Shown here: in pieces, positions 11,641 through 24,035 of the stretch | How positions within the stretch are numbered: the stretch's first letter is position 1 | Layout of the letters: every line of letters begins with the position of its first letter | Origin: Monomorium pharaonis | Taxonomy: Eukaryota; Arthropoda; Insecta; Hymenoptera; Formicidae | Direction of reading: 5' to 3' | DNA length: 64,000 bases | Assembly: GCF_013373865.1 (NCBI RefSeq) | Contig: NC_050473.1 | Coordinates: 6,707,710 to 6,771,709, forward strand | Program-made: the position numbers and the translations under genes | Notes under the pieces: model-generated | What the model saw: only the letters and a program-made list of their open reading frames with translations | What the model was told of the DNA's origin: nothing | Databases searched by the model: none

Positions 11641-12290
11641 AATTGGAGCGTTCCCTACAAAAAACAAAGTAAAAAAATTAAACTTTTAAGAAACAAAGAA
11701 CTTCTCTTCATCTTTAAACCGTTCCTTATAAATATGATAATTCTTCTTCGAACATGTAACAGGTATAAGAACAAAATTATAGGCTTTAATTAATATTCTG
11801 AAAATCTCTGGACTTGTTTAATTCTTGCAGGAATTTGATATTCGTCATTTATTTATTCTACAATATTATTTGACATTTACTTTTCTTTATAATATTAAAA
11901 ATGATAAAAGATGAAGAAGAAAGTATTGTTTAAAATATAAAGCAAAATAATGGATCCATTTTTTATTTACAAAATTTTACAAGTTGCTCTTAACGAAAAT
12001 ATTCGTTTGCATGTCTCTATATAAATAATAAGTATACACAAATAAAGGTTTATGCTTTAGGATGGATGTATTTTGAAGAAACTATTTGAAAAGAGATAAA
12101 GAAATCTGTTTAGTTCTTGGAAATTTTATATTTACTATCTATTTATACTTCCCGTTTTTTCCTTGATTTTTACTGGAACAAATATTCACGTAAATGTGAC
12201 GCTACTAATAGAAAATGATTTGACGTCATAATCCAGTTTTTTTAAAATAAACTCGTTGGCTTTTTGTTTTCAAGAAAACTCTTCAACTAT
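11641..12290. mobile_element. Non-autonomous TIR transposon, copy 1 of 3
   Basis: The left end reads TTGGAGCGTTCCCTACAAAA. The reverse complement of the right end reads TTGAAGAGTTTTCTTGAAAA. The interior shares ordered blocks with the copies at 44,355-45,176 and 53,966-54,592: TCTTTAAACC, AGGCTTTAATTAATATT and GGACTTGTTT, then a block near a pair of AATATTATTT motifs. It is about 650 bp and AT-rich with no transposase frame. Confidence 0.75.
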
Positions 12291-12441
12291 TAATATTCAA
12301 AATTTACATAATTGTAGAATATGTAGAATAAGATTAAAAATTATTATATCAAACATGAATTATTTTTCCATTCTTTTTTTAAATCGTCTAATCTTACACG
12401 GAGAGACATAAACGAGCGAAATTTCAAATGGAGCAAAAAAA

Positions 12442-12447
<6 letters not shown>

Positions 12448-12484
<37 letters not shown>
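12448..12484. repeat. (TA)n microsatellite
   Basis: An uninterrupted TA run of about 37 bases. Confidence 0.95.
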
Positions 12485-12487
<3 letters not shown>

Positions 12488-12489
12488 TA

Positions 12490-13086
12490 TATACGAACGT
12501 CACCCACATTGATAAAGTAAACTCTGTTTGCATCTGTGGCGCGCTATGAAAACAAAAAGCCTAGCGAGCCGCGATAATGATATATACGTCATTCCGTTCT
12601 AATAGATAAGATTGTGACACGACGATACGCGTAATCGCGTAATACGATTTTAATTAAATTATGAAATAATCGCGATAAAAATCAAATATTTTATTACGGG
12701 AGGATCTTAATGCCGTTTTATCTCGTTTACATCGACTTATCGCGCTGTCCGTTATCAGACGTAATTCAATAGGCCGAATTCACCGATCGTAATCACTGAA
12801 TTATTTTTCGATGCCCCTCCCCCCTCCCTCTCTCTCCCCTTGGGAACACTCGATGCTCTCGTGTTTATTAAAGTTGTATAAAATATGGGAAACTCGAGAG
12901 ATATCGATTCTATACCGGTGGTTCTTTTTTCGAGTTTTTAAAGTTGCGTTATCACCTCAAGCGACGTTTCCCAAACTCGCTTGTCTTATCTCGGGTAAAA
13001 ATCTCTACATAATTTCAGCCCGTAATTAGAATTTAATCTAATGATTCGTAGATGAAACTAACTTTCTCAATTTGTATATTTAACAG

Positions 13087-13088
<2 letters not shown>
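12490..13088. other. Gene-free sequence between microsatellites
   Basis: Mixed composition with only short open frames. A 72-codon plus frame at 12,811-13,029 has no recognisable motif. I see no gene. Confidence 0.4.
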
Positions 13089-13180
<92 letters not shown>

Positions 13181-13192
13181 CTCTCTCTCTTT
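13089..13192. repeat. Long (TC)n microsatellite
   Basis: About 100 bases of TC with a single CG interruption near 13,178. It is among the longest simple repeats in the window. Confidence 0.97.
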
Positions 13193-16033
13193 CGGTACCG
13201 GAACGAAAATGAATAATAAATACCGCAGAAGTAAGTTTCATTTCGGTCCGAGTCGGTCGGGCCTGACTTATTTGTATATTTATCCGCGTTCCCGCGCGCA
13301 CTTATGTATTCTTATACGGCGCGTTATATTTAGATGCCGTTTTGACATTTCGTCGAGAGCTACAATTGCCTAGCTGGGCTAGCTAGAGCGCTTTAATCTC
13401 CATTCTTACGTCACGATCCGTCCGACCGTGAATCGTCATCATCGGCGGCATTCACTTCCCATGACTAATTGCGACCGTAAACTCCGGGGGGAAGTCCCTG
13501 TTATACACGCAGTCGCGCTTTGTAAACCGCGCGTTTAACGAAACGTCCGTGCGAATTTGCGAATCCGCGATCCGCGGCGTCTCTCGCCGAAACGTCGATA
13601 TTATTCGTAAAGATTCGAAAGTGTGTTTATAGGTCATCTGGTGGGAGATCGCCGACGGCGTGTGTGTGCGAGTGTGCGCGATTAATATTAATTAATTAAC
13701 CGCCGCGCATTTATCAGGAAGCGCGTTTCGCGATGCGACGGTGCGAAGCGAGGCGCGTAATTCTCGACGGTTTTACGCGCGTGTCCAATAATTTATTTAC
13801 CGAGACTAACGCTCTCGCATGATTGGACTCGCGAGATCCACTCTCGCGCGCGTCGTCATAATGATTGACAATTAAAGCCCCGACGTAAACGCCGCCGCTG
13901 ACGTCGCGGCGTCGCGCATTCCTGCCGCTTCCCTGCTCTACCATAGTCACCTCTCTGTCACCATCTTCCTCTTTGCGGCCGATCTATTTTTCGATCGGCG
14001 ATCAAGAACCATTCTTCCCAATCGCGCACACTTAACTGTACCGTAGATTCAATTTGCATCGTATTATTATGTTACGGCCACAATTGCGTTAATTAAAAGC
14101 GTAATGGAATAGGAAGAGTGAAAATTGTACTCTTCCTATTCCATTACGTTTAACGTTCCGTACTCTATGCAGATACCTATATCGAGACTCACCAACGTGG
14201 GCGTGAAACATAATCGCGCTATATATTATTGACATAAAAAAAAACTTTAAACGTAAAGATGAAAACATTTCTCATCATATTTAACATCTTCATCGGTCGA
14301 ATTTTACTTAATATTGTAAAAAATTTGTTTGTCTATTGTTGCGAAATGTATACAAAACACGTGGAAATCATATCGGGAAAAAGAGAGAGAGAAAGAGAGA
14401 GAGAGAAAGCGTTTATAGAAAGGGTTGTAGTCGTCGAGGTACGGTAGAGCGCGAGTCATCGATCTACACTACTGATCTATGCGCGTTGACCTACACTACT
14501 GCAGCTTCGAAATTAGGTCAGGACATTTCCAATTTGCATACAGATGTGAGATACAGTATCGTACGGATCGGAGGAAAAATGTCCATTAATAATAGTTAAT
14601 GCCGCGAGCGAGGTGGAAAAGCGGTTCGACCATTTACCAAAACTCTCTTGAGTGATGTGTTATTTATATTAAATTAATTATTTAACTTATATTAAATTAA
14701 AAAAAAAAGGAGAGGCCGCGCAGAAAAAAATATACCACTAATGAAAACTAAACGAGGACAAATGGGTGTTCTTTGAGCGTTATTTTTTTCCCACTCGTTA
14801 ATCAATTCTTAACGCGCGGATAGATAAAGCAAAATAAGTTTCACTTAATGAACATGAAAGTTTAACGCACAACATAAATCCTTTAAACTTTCGCGTTCAT
14901 TCATAATAAATATCTATCTCGCTTCTGCACTAACACATGATCCGTCAGTTTACGGATTTAGGATTACCGTGGTTAGTAATTTAACGGGGCGCTATAGCAT
15001 TCTCCTACAGTCGTTTCATTTTTGAAACGAATCGACGAAGCTCATCGGCATCCCCCGGAGCTGCATATCTCGCCGATAATCAAAATGAATTATCCCGTTG
15101 GAATTACCCCAATTTCGGTCGACGACTGAGAAACGGTATTCGCATGAGGATTGTTAACAAGCGTAAAATGATTACGCCACCTCTCACAACGCGTAATTCG
15201 GACACGAGTGCAAATCCGCGCTGAAAAAAAGAATATTTGGTATTTGTGACTATAATGAAATATTAAAATAATATTTAGGAGCTCCATTTTTATAGTTATT
15301 GCTGCTATAAGGCAAGTAATAATTGCAAACAAGTGTTACATCGCTAGAAAAAATAGTTGTAATTGTTATGATTTAAATAAAGTTGGCATCAAAAATGACT
15401 ATAATCATTTCGATGTTAACTATATTTAAAATAATTGTAATAATATTTTCACCAATATAACACATTATACTGTTGAGTATTATAAAATTACATTTAGGTC
15501 AATTCTTTGAGTTTACTTTACGTTTTGTTATTTTTAACTTTCATACGCGGCGAAATTTATTATTTTTAATACGAAATATAGTTAAAAGAACAACTTTACT
15601 TCAGTAATGGAATTGGTTTGTTTTAAAATAAGCAGCGTCTATATAACGTAAAATTTTTAACATACAAGAGTATTAATTTATTATAATATAATTGTATTAT
15701 TTATGAATATTTTATGTCAAAGTGATATTCAACACTCCTTAGTGTTAAAATAATGCAATTTATGGGTAAGTTAACATAAAAGTAATGTAGTTTTCAAATT
15801 TCAAGATAAATAAAATGTACATGTGTATATCGATCTTTTAAAAATGATAATTTTTTTTTAGAAACATCCATAATTTGTCTCTAAACTGTGTCAGTGTTAT
15901 ATTTAATTTTTTACATAATACTTTTGTTACTTTCCAACATATTCATCTTGTGTCAAATCCAACACAAAACTTTTTACCACGTATAATTATACAACTATAA
16001 TTACACATTTAATCATATTCACGAATACCAAAA

Positions 16034-16036
<3 letters not shown>
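13193..16036. other. Gene-free; CpG-rich then AT-rich
   Basis: CpG-rich until about 14,050, mixed to 15,230, then AT-rich. It contains a perfect hairpin at 14,101-14,147 (listed separately) and a CTGAGAAAAAA-like end near 15,340 (AGAAAAAATAGTTG). Open frames are short and of repeat composition. I see no coding exon. Confidence 0.4.
14101..14147. repeat. Perfect 19-bp hairpin with 9-base loop
   Basis: GTAATGGAATAGGAAGAGT at 14,101-14,119 is followed by a 9-base loop and its exact reverse complement at 14,129-14,147. Pairing can extend outward with a bulge (TTAAAAGC versus GTTTAA). The stem is short for a canonical pre-miRNA. A MITE core or structured RNA are alternatives. Confidence 0.85.

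Positions 16037-16116
<80 letters not shown>
16037..16116. repeat. (TC)n microsatellite
   Basis: A pure TC run of about 80 bases. It creates an Arg-Glu minus-strand open frame that should not be called a gene. Confidence 0.97.
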
Positions 16117-16120
<4 letters not shown>

Positions 16121-18328
16121 GTTAAATCGACAGTACCTACGAATCTATCTCTGGGATAACAACAGCGGTGTCTCCCTGCATCGGGGCTCCAAGGCGGCGG
16201 CGTGAAAACGATCCTCCTTTCGTGCAATCGAGGTAACCGCGAGCTGCTGCCTGTCTGCCCGAATAAGATAAAAGGCTTGACGGATATCTCGGTGATACCA
16301 CATCGCCGCACCACGTGCTCCGATAACGCGTCAAAATAATTGTCATGTAAACCCGTCGGCTGTCGTAAGACGGCAATCTGACGTCAATCGCCCGCGATGC
16401 GGTTTGTCCTATGTTTGTAAAACCCGGTGTGGCGCGATGCGGCGACGATTCGCGAACGAGACCGTAGATCGCGCGCGTAATGACGGTGGTGATCCGTTGC
16501 GAGGGGGGGAGAGGGGGGGGGGGAGGGCGAGGGGCGACACGAGAGAGAGTGCAACTCTGTAATTTTCGGCGAGCTCTCGGATTCCCGACCCCGCCCGCTG
16601 GCTGACACGCGAAAGCGATCCCCGGTGGTTTGCCCGCGACGCCGTCATCGAAATTGTATTTCCCGGCCGCCTTTTGCTCCCTCGAGCAGCCTGTATATCC
16701 CTTTTCAACGTCGAACATCGATATCGATAACAATTTACGAGTGCCGTTTTAAATATCAACAATCGTCTTTTTTTTTACATATATATTTAGATTCTTGTTT
16801 GAGACACATTCTCGTTTTTTTTTTTATCGAGCGCTATAATCTTTGAGAACACTCTCTCCATTCAAACGTCTCGTAATGAGCTCGATATCGAGCCGCGTAA
16901 AAGAGTCGATGTTCCATCGATCTTTTTCCGAGATTGACGTTAGATTGACGTTTCGCATTTGCAGACTGCAGGGGAAAAAATCAAGGGAGGGGGGGGGGAG
17001 GAGAGAGAGAAGGAAAGATCTTGCTTCGGAAATGAATCAGCGTTATCTACGCTACGGGGAAATGCAAACGAACTGCTTGCTTATCACGGCTCGCGTGCGG
17101 CAATCCCTTATACACGCGAACGGATTCTTTCCGCGCGCGCGGGAAAGACGGCGCGGGGCATATTGGGAACTAAATGGGAGACTAAGCACCTCGTGTAATA
17201 ATCGCCGGCCGGGAAAATATCCGCGCCTCCGGATGAATGCACACATCCGCCGTATTCATAATGGGCGAGAGTTTGCGGGGGAATAAAGAATCACAAAGGG
17301 AAACACCGCCTGTTCACCTTCCTCCCATGCAGTCTTTTCACTCCGATAATTTGAAAAAAGAGAAAGAAACATGACAAAGGAAGAAAAAAAGGGAGAGGGG
17401 AGAGGACTCTCCCGTACGTGAGATATCTGGGAGAGGAATCGCGGAGGAACGTATGAGAGCAGCATCGCAGATAAAGTAAAAATTTAGATAGCGCGGTTTT
17501 TTTCGCGCGCGATAAATTCACACTATCTTATCGCAAATTATACAATACGGAGCCTATAATGCATTCACTGAGCTCTATGTGTGTGTGTGTAGAGTTCAAT
17601 TTTGTAAATGTGCCTCCTCTCCGCGGAATAATAATTCGCCCGAGAGTCGAGAGAGTTGAAGTTTGTTCGTCCGCGGCGGCGGCGGCGGATCCTCCGAACG
17701 GACAGGCCCGTCATATTTACATCTGATCTTCGACGTGCATCCCCCTCGTATGCCTATCACTTCCGGAATATGATTGATGGACGGACTGTCCGCGTCTGCA
17801 CGGCGGTAATGACGCGGCCCTGACTGTCGTCGTCGTCGTCGTCGTCGTCGTCGACGCGCCGCGATTCATCATCATACGGAAAAATAATTGCGCGGAACGT
17901 TATTGCCTCGCGGTGGAATTGCATCGCGTGTCAGCGCGGCGAAATTATGCAACGACGACGTTGTCGGGAGGCGGGGAGGGACGGCGGCGAATCGTTGCAC
18001 GTACTTGAAATAATGCATCGCGCCGGATCTCTTCGGAGAGGTTCTTCTTTCGCGCGCGGGGGATACACGCTATATCCACGATTGGCATTCGCGATTCGCG
18101 TGTCCCGAGGAACACGTCACGATTTTCAATTGGAAGCGAAGCCTCGCGACCGATGATGGCGTAAGCAAGCAACGTGATTACGAGCGCGATTTACAGGAAC
18201 CGGCGACCGATGATGACTATATACGCGGTGTTAATAATCGAGAAAACGCGCGTTGGCGAACGAGTTCCACGGAAATCAGTGTCGGAGTGGTTTCTTCCGA
18301 GACCTGTGGCAAGTTTTTAAGTCATCCT
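16117..18328. other. CpG-rich gene-free block
   Basis: GC- and CpG-rich with G tracts (about 16,502-16,525 and 16,985-17,005) and a CGT trinucleotide run at 17,826-17,853. Open frames up to 198 codons occur on both strands over the same bases, as expected where stop codons are rare. No domain or splice structure is recognisable. Confidence 0.4.
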
Positions 18329-18805
18329 TACAGAAATGTAATAGTAAATGCAATGGCAGTATTGATAAATTATTTTATTTTATTTTATTAGCTTGTTGTA
18401 CTTATTAAGAGCTCAGTGCTTTTAATACTCAAAATAAGTAACAGAGAGACTGCATAAGGGGTTTGTTATAAATGGATAAAAAATGTTTTACATCACAATG
18501 AAAGGCTTATGTATATTAATTTGTAAATATTTTATATGAATAACACATACGTAAAGAAAAAAAAAGGGAAAATGGCGTAGTTCTATTGTGTGCGAATTTT
18601 GGGAATTTTTCTATTGTGTGCTAATTTGGGAATTGTTCATTTTTTATTATAACGTGAAAACATTAATTATTACAAAATATGAACGGTATTATAAAAACCG
18701 CTAACACCGTCTAATAGATAATTTTATTTTTAGCTTTTGTTGCTTTAAGAAATACAAAAACAAAATAGTATTGACCATCCTCTATTGCCAATATTATATT
18801 TCTAT
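18329..18805. mobile_element. Degenerate MITE, copy 3, with expanded interior
   Basis: The left part (AGAAATGTAATAGTAAATGC, then GGCAGTATT and CTTTTAATACTCAAAATAAG) and the right end near 18,787 (GCCAATATTATATTTCTATA) match the two ends of the intact element at 29,029-29,188. The copies are diverged and the interior is longer, probably through later insertion. Confidence 0.45.
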
Positions 18806-21800
18806 AAGAATAATTATATTGCCTGATATAATAATAAATATATAATTATTTATGAATCTAAAAATAACGGAGAGAGCTCAACATTGAGCTGAAACATGTA
18901 ATATAATGTTATAAAATTTGTCTCTGAATTTGCTTTCTTTTGATACATTAATTCTGCGCATTGCATTGAAAAAAAAAGGATACTTAAAAATCTATTTGTG
19001 CGACATAAATTTATATCCCGGGAAATAAATCTTTATTTGAATACGGTGAAGTATATATAAAATTTTATTCCTGGCAAATCAATTAATAAGAAAAACGAGA
19101 TATGTTTCACAGAAATGTATATTTCATCACACAATCAGTTTTTTTTCTCATTAATAAATATCAAAGTCACAAATAACATTTGCTTGCTAACATTTCGACT
19201 TTTCCTCCTTGATAAATAATTACTGCTGGCACGGTAAATGTAACAAGAACGAATAATTACGTGAGCTTCTGACTTTTGTATTTCTATTTATGTTTTATTC
19301 TTACACTGGATACAAATTTTATTTACAGTACTTTCAGTGTTACTCTCGTAATCAAATCACCCTCCCGAAAGTTTCAGGGAATCGGGAACTGCAAACTGTT
19401 CGCGTAGGATCGTCGAATTCGGACGAACGCGAAGCGTACAAATAAAACGCGTCGCGGTTTTTTAAAAAGCAACGCGACGCGGTGTTAACGATGTAAGTAT
19501 GTAACCAATATTGGATCGATTGACCCGAATCCCGACGTTGGAAAGGGGATAAATAATAGTCGCGACCTGATTCTACGATAATTCCTATCGAGAGCGGCGA
19601 CGGCGGCGTCGTCCGCGGCCCTTGTTTCTCATCGACGGAACACCTTATTGCGCGAGGCGACCATATCGATTAATCCTTTAAAAGGTCATGTCAATATAAC
19701 GGCAGAAAATGCAATATGCATTGACACGACGCGGCTCGTGGCTTGACAAAGAACCGCGCGCGGTGTATACACCTCGATCTCATTATACTTCAACAACGAC
19801 AGTCGTGCGCGAATAAAAGTCCGTGCCGATCGTTTTAATGTCAGCCCAGCGCTCGCGAAATTGCAACGTGCGTGCGCACGAGAGAAAGAGAGAGAGAAAT
19901 TTTACACGATTTTGCACACCGTATCGCGAATAAACGCACACGGGTGAGTGCGCACGGGTGCAAGCACTTCCATCGCACGCCGTTGCGTTTCGATACGATG
20001 TTTAATCCCGCTAATACAAAGCCCGTTCAAATTTCACACGAAAAAGCCCGACCCGGCGCAAAATGCGCGAGAAATGCAGCGAGAATTTCACAGCGCCGCC
20101 GCGATAAAGAGTCACTTGAGGTCGAGCGGCCGAATTTTCCCGTTAATACGAAACGTAATGAAGAGAATAATTTATTGCCTGTTGCAGCTTTTGTATACCA
20201 AGAAGCAACTTGGTTCGTAATTTTCAACGTTAACCGTGCGCGTTCGCACATTCATCTTTTACAATTATCTGACTAGCTAAAATTTAACACATACATATAC
20301 GACGCTTTTTTCTCATTATTTTTATTCCATAAATTTTTTTTTAATATTATAATATATAATATAATAAGGCAATATAAAATTATAATAATTTTATATTGCC
20401 GTTAATAGGCTGTGTTAGATAGATTAAAAAAAATAAGAGAAGATTGCGTATAAATGATCATTTTTGTTATAAGAGTTATTAGATTTTAGTTAGTTAATAA
20501 ATTCAAGGAACAAATGATTGAGGATATATTAATATTGTTTCTACAGAATGAATTAAAATGGGAAATGTGCGTTAATATTTAAACTTTAAAGTTTCTACAT
20601 GAAAGTTGTGTGAATAACGTAATTTTTTTATTTAATAATTTATACATTTTTTTACTTCGTTTATTACTAAAAATTAAATTATTTTAAAAAATAATGGCAA
20701 AAATCTCGATTTTTTTTCTATATAAATACTTTAAGTATTCAGATGATTTTTCCAAGGATAACTTTATTACGATTCTAAGCTTAGTTGTTCTGTAATAAGC
20801 TTTGTTTATTTACGAGACAACTAGTCTCTACATCACAATAAAATATAAATCTTGAATACTTAAAGTATTGTATTAAAAAATTCAGATTTTCTTCGATTTC
20901 GTATTTTTTTCTCGTTCTTGAAATAATTTTTGATTCAAATATTAGAAAATCGCTGTTAAATTATTTTTATTACTTCAAATGCAATATAAAGCAATATGTA
21001 ATTTTTTAATAATCCCTTTCATTATTTTAAAAATGGGTGTAATAAATCCTTAAGTTTTATATATCATAAACAAAGTTCCTTCTTGGCGTGTAAGCTAAAG
21101 TAAATAAATTCCGTTCCATTCGCATTACTTCTATCCTAAGAGCCCCTTATGTTTATCCACTTATCCTCGCGTTTGCCCTTCTTTTTATTTATTAATACTT
21201 TTGCTTGTCACCTAAATCTTGAACAAAATCCCTCGACATTTTATTTATGCTCCCCTCGTACCTTTGTACTTTAATCTTATTTTCTTTTCTTATCCTACAT
21301 CCTTGACTTTGCCTCCAACCTCCTTCCGCCTCTTCAACCCGTTTGCACGGGCACGTAATGTATCGAGCAAAAATACTCGCGCGAAAGGAAGACCCGTCCG
21401 CGTATCGCGTTCTGTTGACGGCACCTCAATGGCGCATTCTAAAATTCTATCTCGATACCATCAAAGTCAGCATCACTCGCGAGCATGGCACGCAGTAACA
21501 AAATAATATTTGTGTACACAGAAAACAATGCAGTTTAGCCTTGAACGGCGACGGCAGCGGCAGCTTCTCATCTCTCTCGTATATGAGGACTATACATCAC
21601 CGGGGGATGTCAAAAGCATATCTTCAGCGCTATATGCCCGGCCGTCGATGCGGCTAAATTTACCGAAACATTTGCGCACAGATCGCAGACGCGAAGCCGC
21701 TGTAGATGTCGGAAAAATAGATCCGAATAAAAAAAAAAAGGAAGAAACGGAGAAAAGAGAAGAGCGAAAAGAGAGCTTTCGCGCGACGAGGGAGACACTT

Positions 21801-22291
21801 AGGGTGAACGGAAGGGAGAAATTAAATGCTCCACCCCAATATTCCTCGGACCGTGAGGAAGATTACATCTCGCACTCGACACGCGAGCCGAGCGGAGAGA
21901 AACATCGCTCATCGTTCCGGCGCGGTTTATTTTGTCAAATAACCAATAGCATTTTTTCTCCCCCCCCCCTCACGAACGCAATCCATTTGCGAATGTGGCG
22001 GGAAAGAAATTAATGGCGCGAGGTGCTGAAAGCGCCTCTCGGCGCTTAGATCATCTCGGATTTCGAAGCGGGAGGGGGGAAGGGACGGACGGGGGCTCGC
22101 GATAAATCGATAAAACCGGCGACGGATAAAAACGCGCGATTAACGGACTTTTATCACGTGTCACCGTAATCTTTTCTCACGGGCAGCGCGCTCTCTTTGC
22201 GCGAATGCCTTTTAATCGGGCCGTGGTGTGCAGCAACGGCAACGTGTGTATGTACGTTAACAGTTAACGCGACATTCTGCTACCGCCAGCA

Positions 22292-22322
<31 letters not shown>

Positions 22323-22924
22323 ATCGTCGGCATCTCCTCCTCCCTATTTTTACACGCATCCAGCCACGACGTGTAAAAAGTGAAGGATATAAATAACCTC
22401 ACCTATTTACATGTTAAATTGGATTACACATGCGCGTGTGTATCGATACGGCACAGTGCGAAAAAACCCCCGGACGAGAATAACTTACGAACGAGGTAAA
22501 TTATCAGCTTTTAAAAGTCGTTAATATTGGAGAGAGAGAGAGAGAGAGAGAGCGAGAAAATGTGTACACACAACACACACACACACACAAAACACGCACA
22601 TGTACATACATCAGTCACTTTGCAACGAGGCCGAGATTAACAAGGAGCGAAACCTCCACGAGGAGAGGAAGATAAAAAGGGGGAGGAAAAGGGAAGGGAG
22701 AAGGCGGAAAAAGAGACAAGAAAGGAGAAGGCGAGATTCCAGATATGCTATAGCTTCGCGATATTTAAATAGGCTCTCGCGGCGACACGCACGCATTGCG
22801 TGAAATTAATTTCTATTTTCGGAGACGGCCGGGAAACGTGTGAAGAATTTAGAGCGCGGGGTATACGTAATTCCGAGGTAAAATCTCAAGGCGCGCGACA
22901 AGGAGAGGAGCAGCCCAAATCAAA

Positions 22925-22959
<35 letters not shown>

Positions 22960-23943
22960 TCGAAAGCGTCAAAGGGTCGCGATATAATCGAGATAATTGC
23001 ACGCGCGTGATGAGCGCGGCGAGGGAAGTGCATATGTATATGCGTTAACATCCCAGCTGCGAAAGAGAGGAGGCGGCTATTTTATTTCGCCATTATGCAT
23101 GGAGAATCCGGCATATAATATATCCCAGGTGCATATCGCGCGCGCGGTGTCCATTTAAAAAGGTCAATTTATTTTTACCTTCCGTTTTTATTAAGTTAAT
23201 TCCGATTTAATAGAATGATCCTCGGCGGATTGAAACGCACGATTCGTTAGTTGGATGCAGGATGATTATAACAGCCATGGGAGAATTCTTTATTTATGCC
23301 CGACATGCGCGCGTATCGCGAGGGAATTTGCGATACAGAGAGAGAGAGACTCATGTTTTTGCAAATTTCGAAGGGGGACGAGATAGATCATGATAATGAA
23401 TCGATCGATCGCGCGACAGATCCCCCTTCCCCCGCGCTGTTGCCGCCGGAGCGAATCGAGTGAATCAGCTGGACGGGCTAGCCGGGAGAGAAAAGAGGGA
23501 GGGGAACTAATTGATTCGGGTTAAGTACATTGTATTTTATCCACGTGCCCGATATATCAGATTACGAAGGCAAAGTGTAAACACAATCAAGCGGCGAGCG
23601 AAAAGGCCGCTCGCAAACTAAATTGAGAGATCGACCGAGATTCATCATCCATCGATTGCACCTTATCGCTCTCGATCCTGCCCCTCCCTCCCGCCCCTCT
23701 GTGTCTCGCTGCTATTGGTAACAAGATGCACGGAGAGAAGTGTTTCGCTTATCGGGACAACGATTTGTTTGTTAATTACAGATGATTTGGTACGAGGCGT
23801 TTGATTTGCTATGCAAATCATTCCTCGTCATTCGTCAATTGAAAAATTGTATGTTGCCTGCGATGCGAACTACATTAGTTCTTTCTATTTGTTTGGTATA
23901 CGACATACACCGTCAGTATGATCTGAAATATCAGCGACACTAA
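18806..23943. other. Gene-free mixed sequence
   Basis: AT-rich to about 19,370, CpG-rich to 20,150, AT-rich to 21,300, then CpG- and purine-rich. A perfect 15-bp AT-rich hairpin lies at 20,368-20,400 (GGCAATATAAAATTA arms). TC or GA runs lie near 22,292-22,318, 22,531-22,552 and 22,935-22,958. Open frames of 134 codons (19,872 plus) and 167 codons (21,510 plus) have no recognisable domain and simple basic composition. Confidence 0.35.
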
Positions 23944-24035
23944 TACTGTGATTTAAAAAAAGTAGTTAATCTGACTAAATTTTTCAATTTAATTAAACTT
24001 TTTTAGTTGAAAATTAAAAAATTGTCAGTGTGTGG
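23944..24035. mobile_element. Truncated CTGAGAAAAAA-family MITE
   Basis: AAGTAGTTAATCTGACTAAA at about 23,961, followed by TTTCAATTTAATTAAA, matches the left arm of the MITE at 1181-1377. Only about 90 bp remain. Confidence 0.6.

Noticed and set aside
16137..16733. 198-codon minus-strand open frame
   Set aside because: It lies in CpG-rich DNA where stops are rare, overlaps several other frames on both strands, and has no recognisable motif.
20368..20400. Perfect 15-bp palindrome as a candidate small RNA or terminator
   Set aside because: It is almost entirely A and T in an AT-rich region, so a chance or slippage origin is likely. It is mentioned within the regional entry only.
21510..22013. 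167-codon plus-strand open frame
   Set aside because: Arg/Glu/Lys-rich over GA-rich DNA, with no domain and no splice sites. A real exon cannot be excluded, but nothing supports it.
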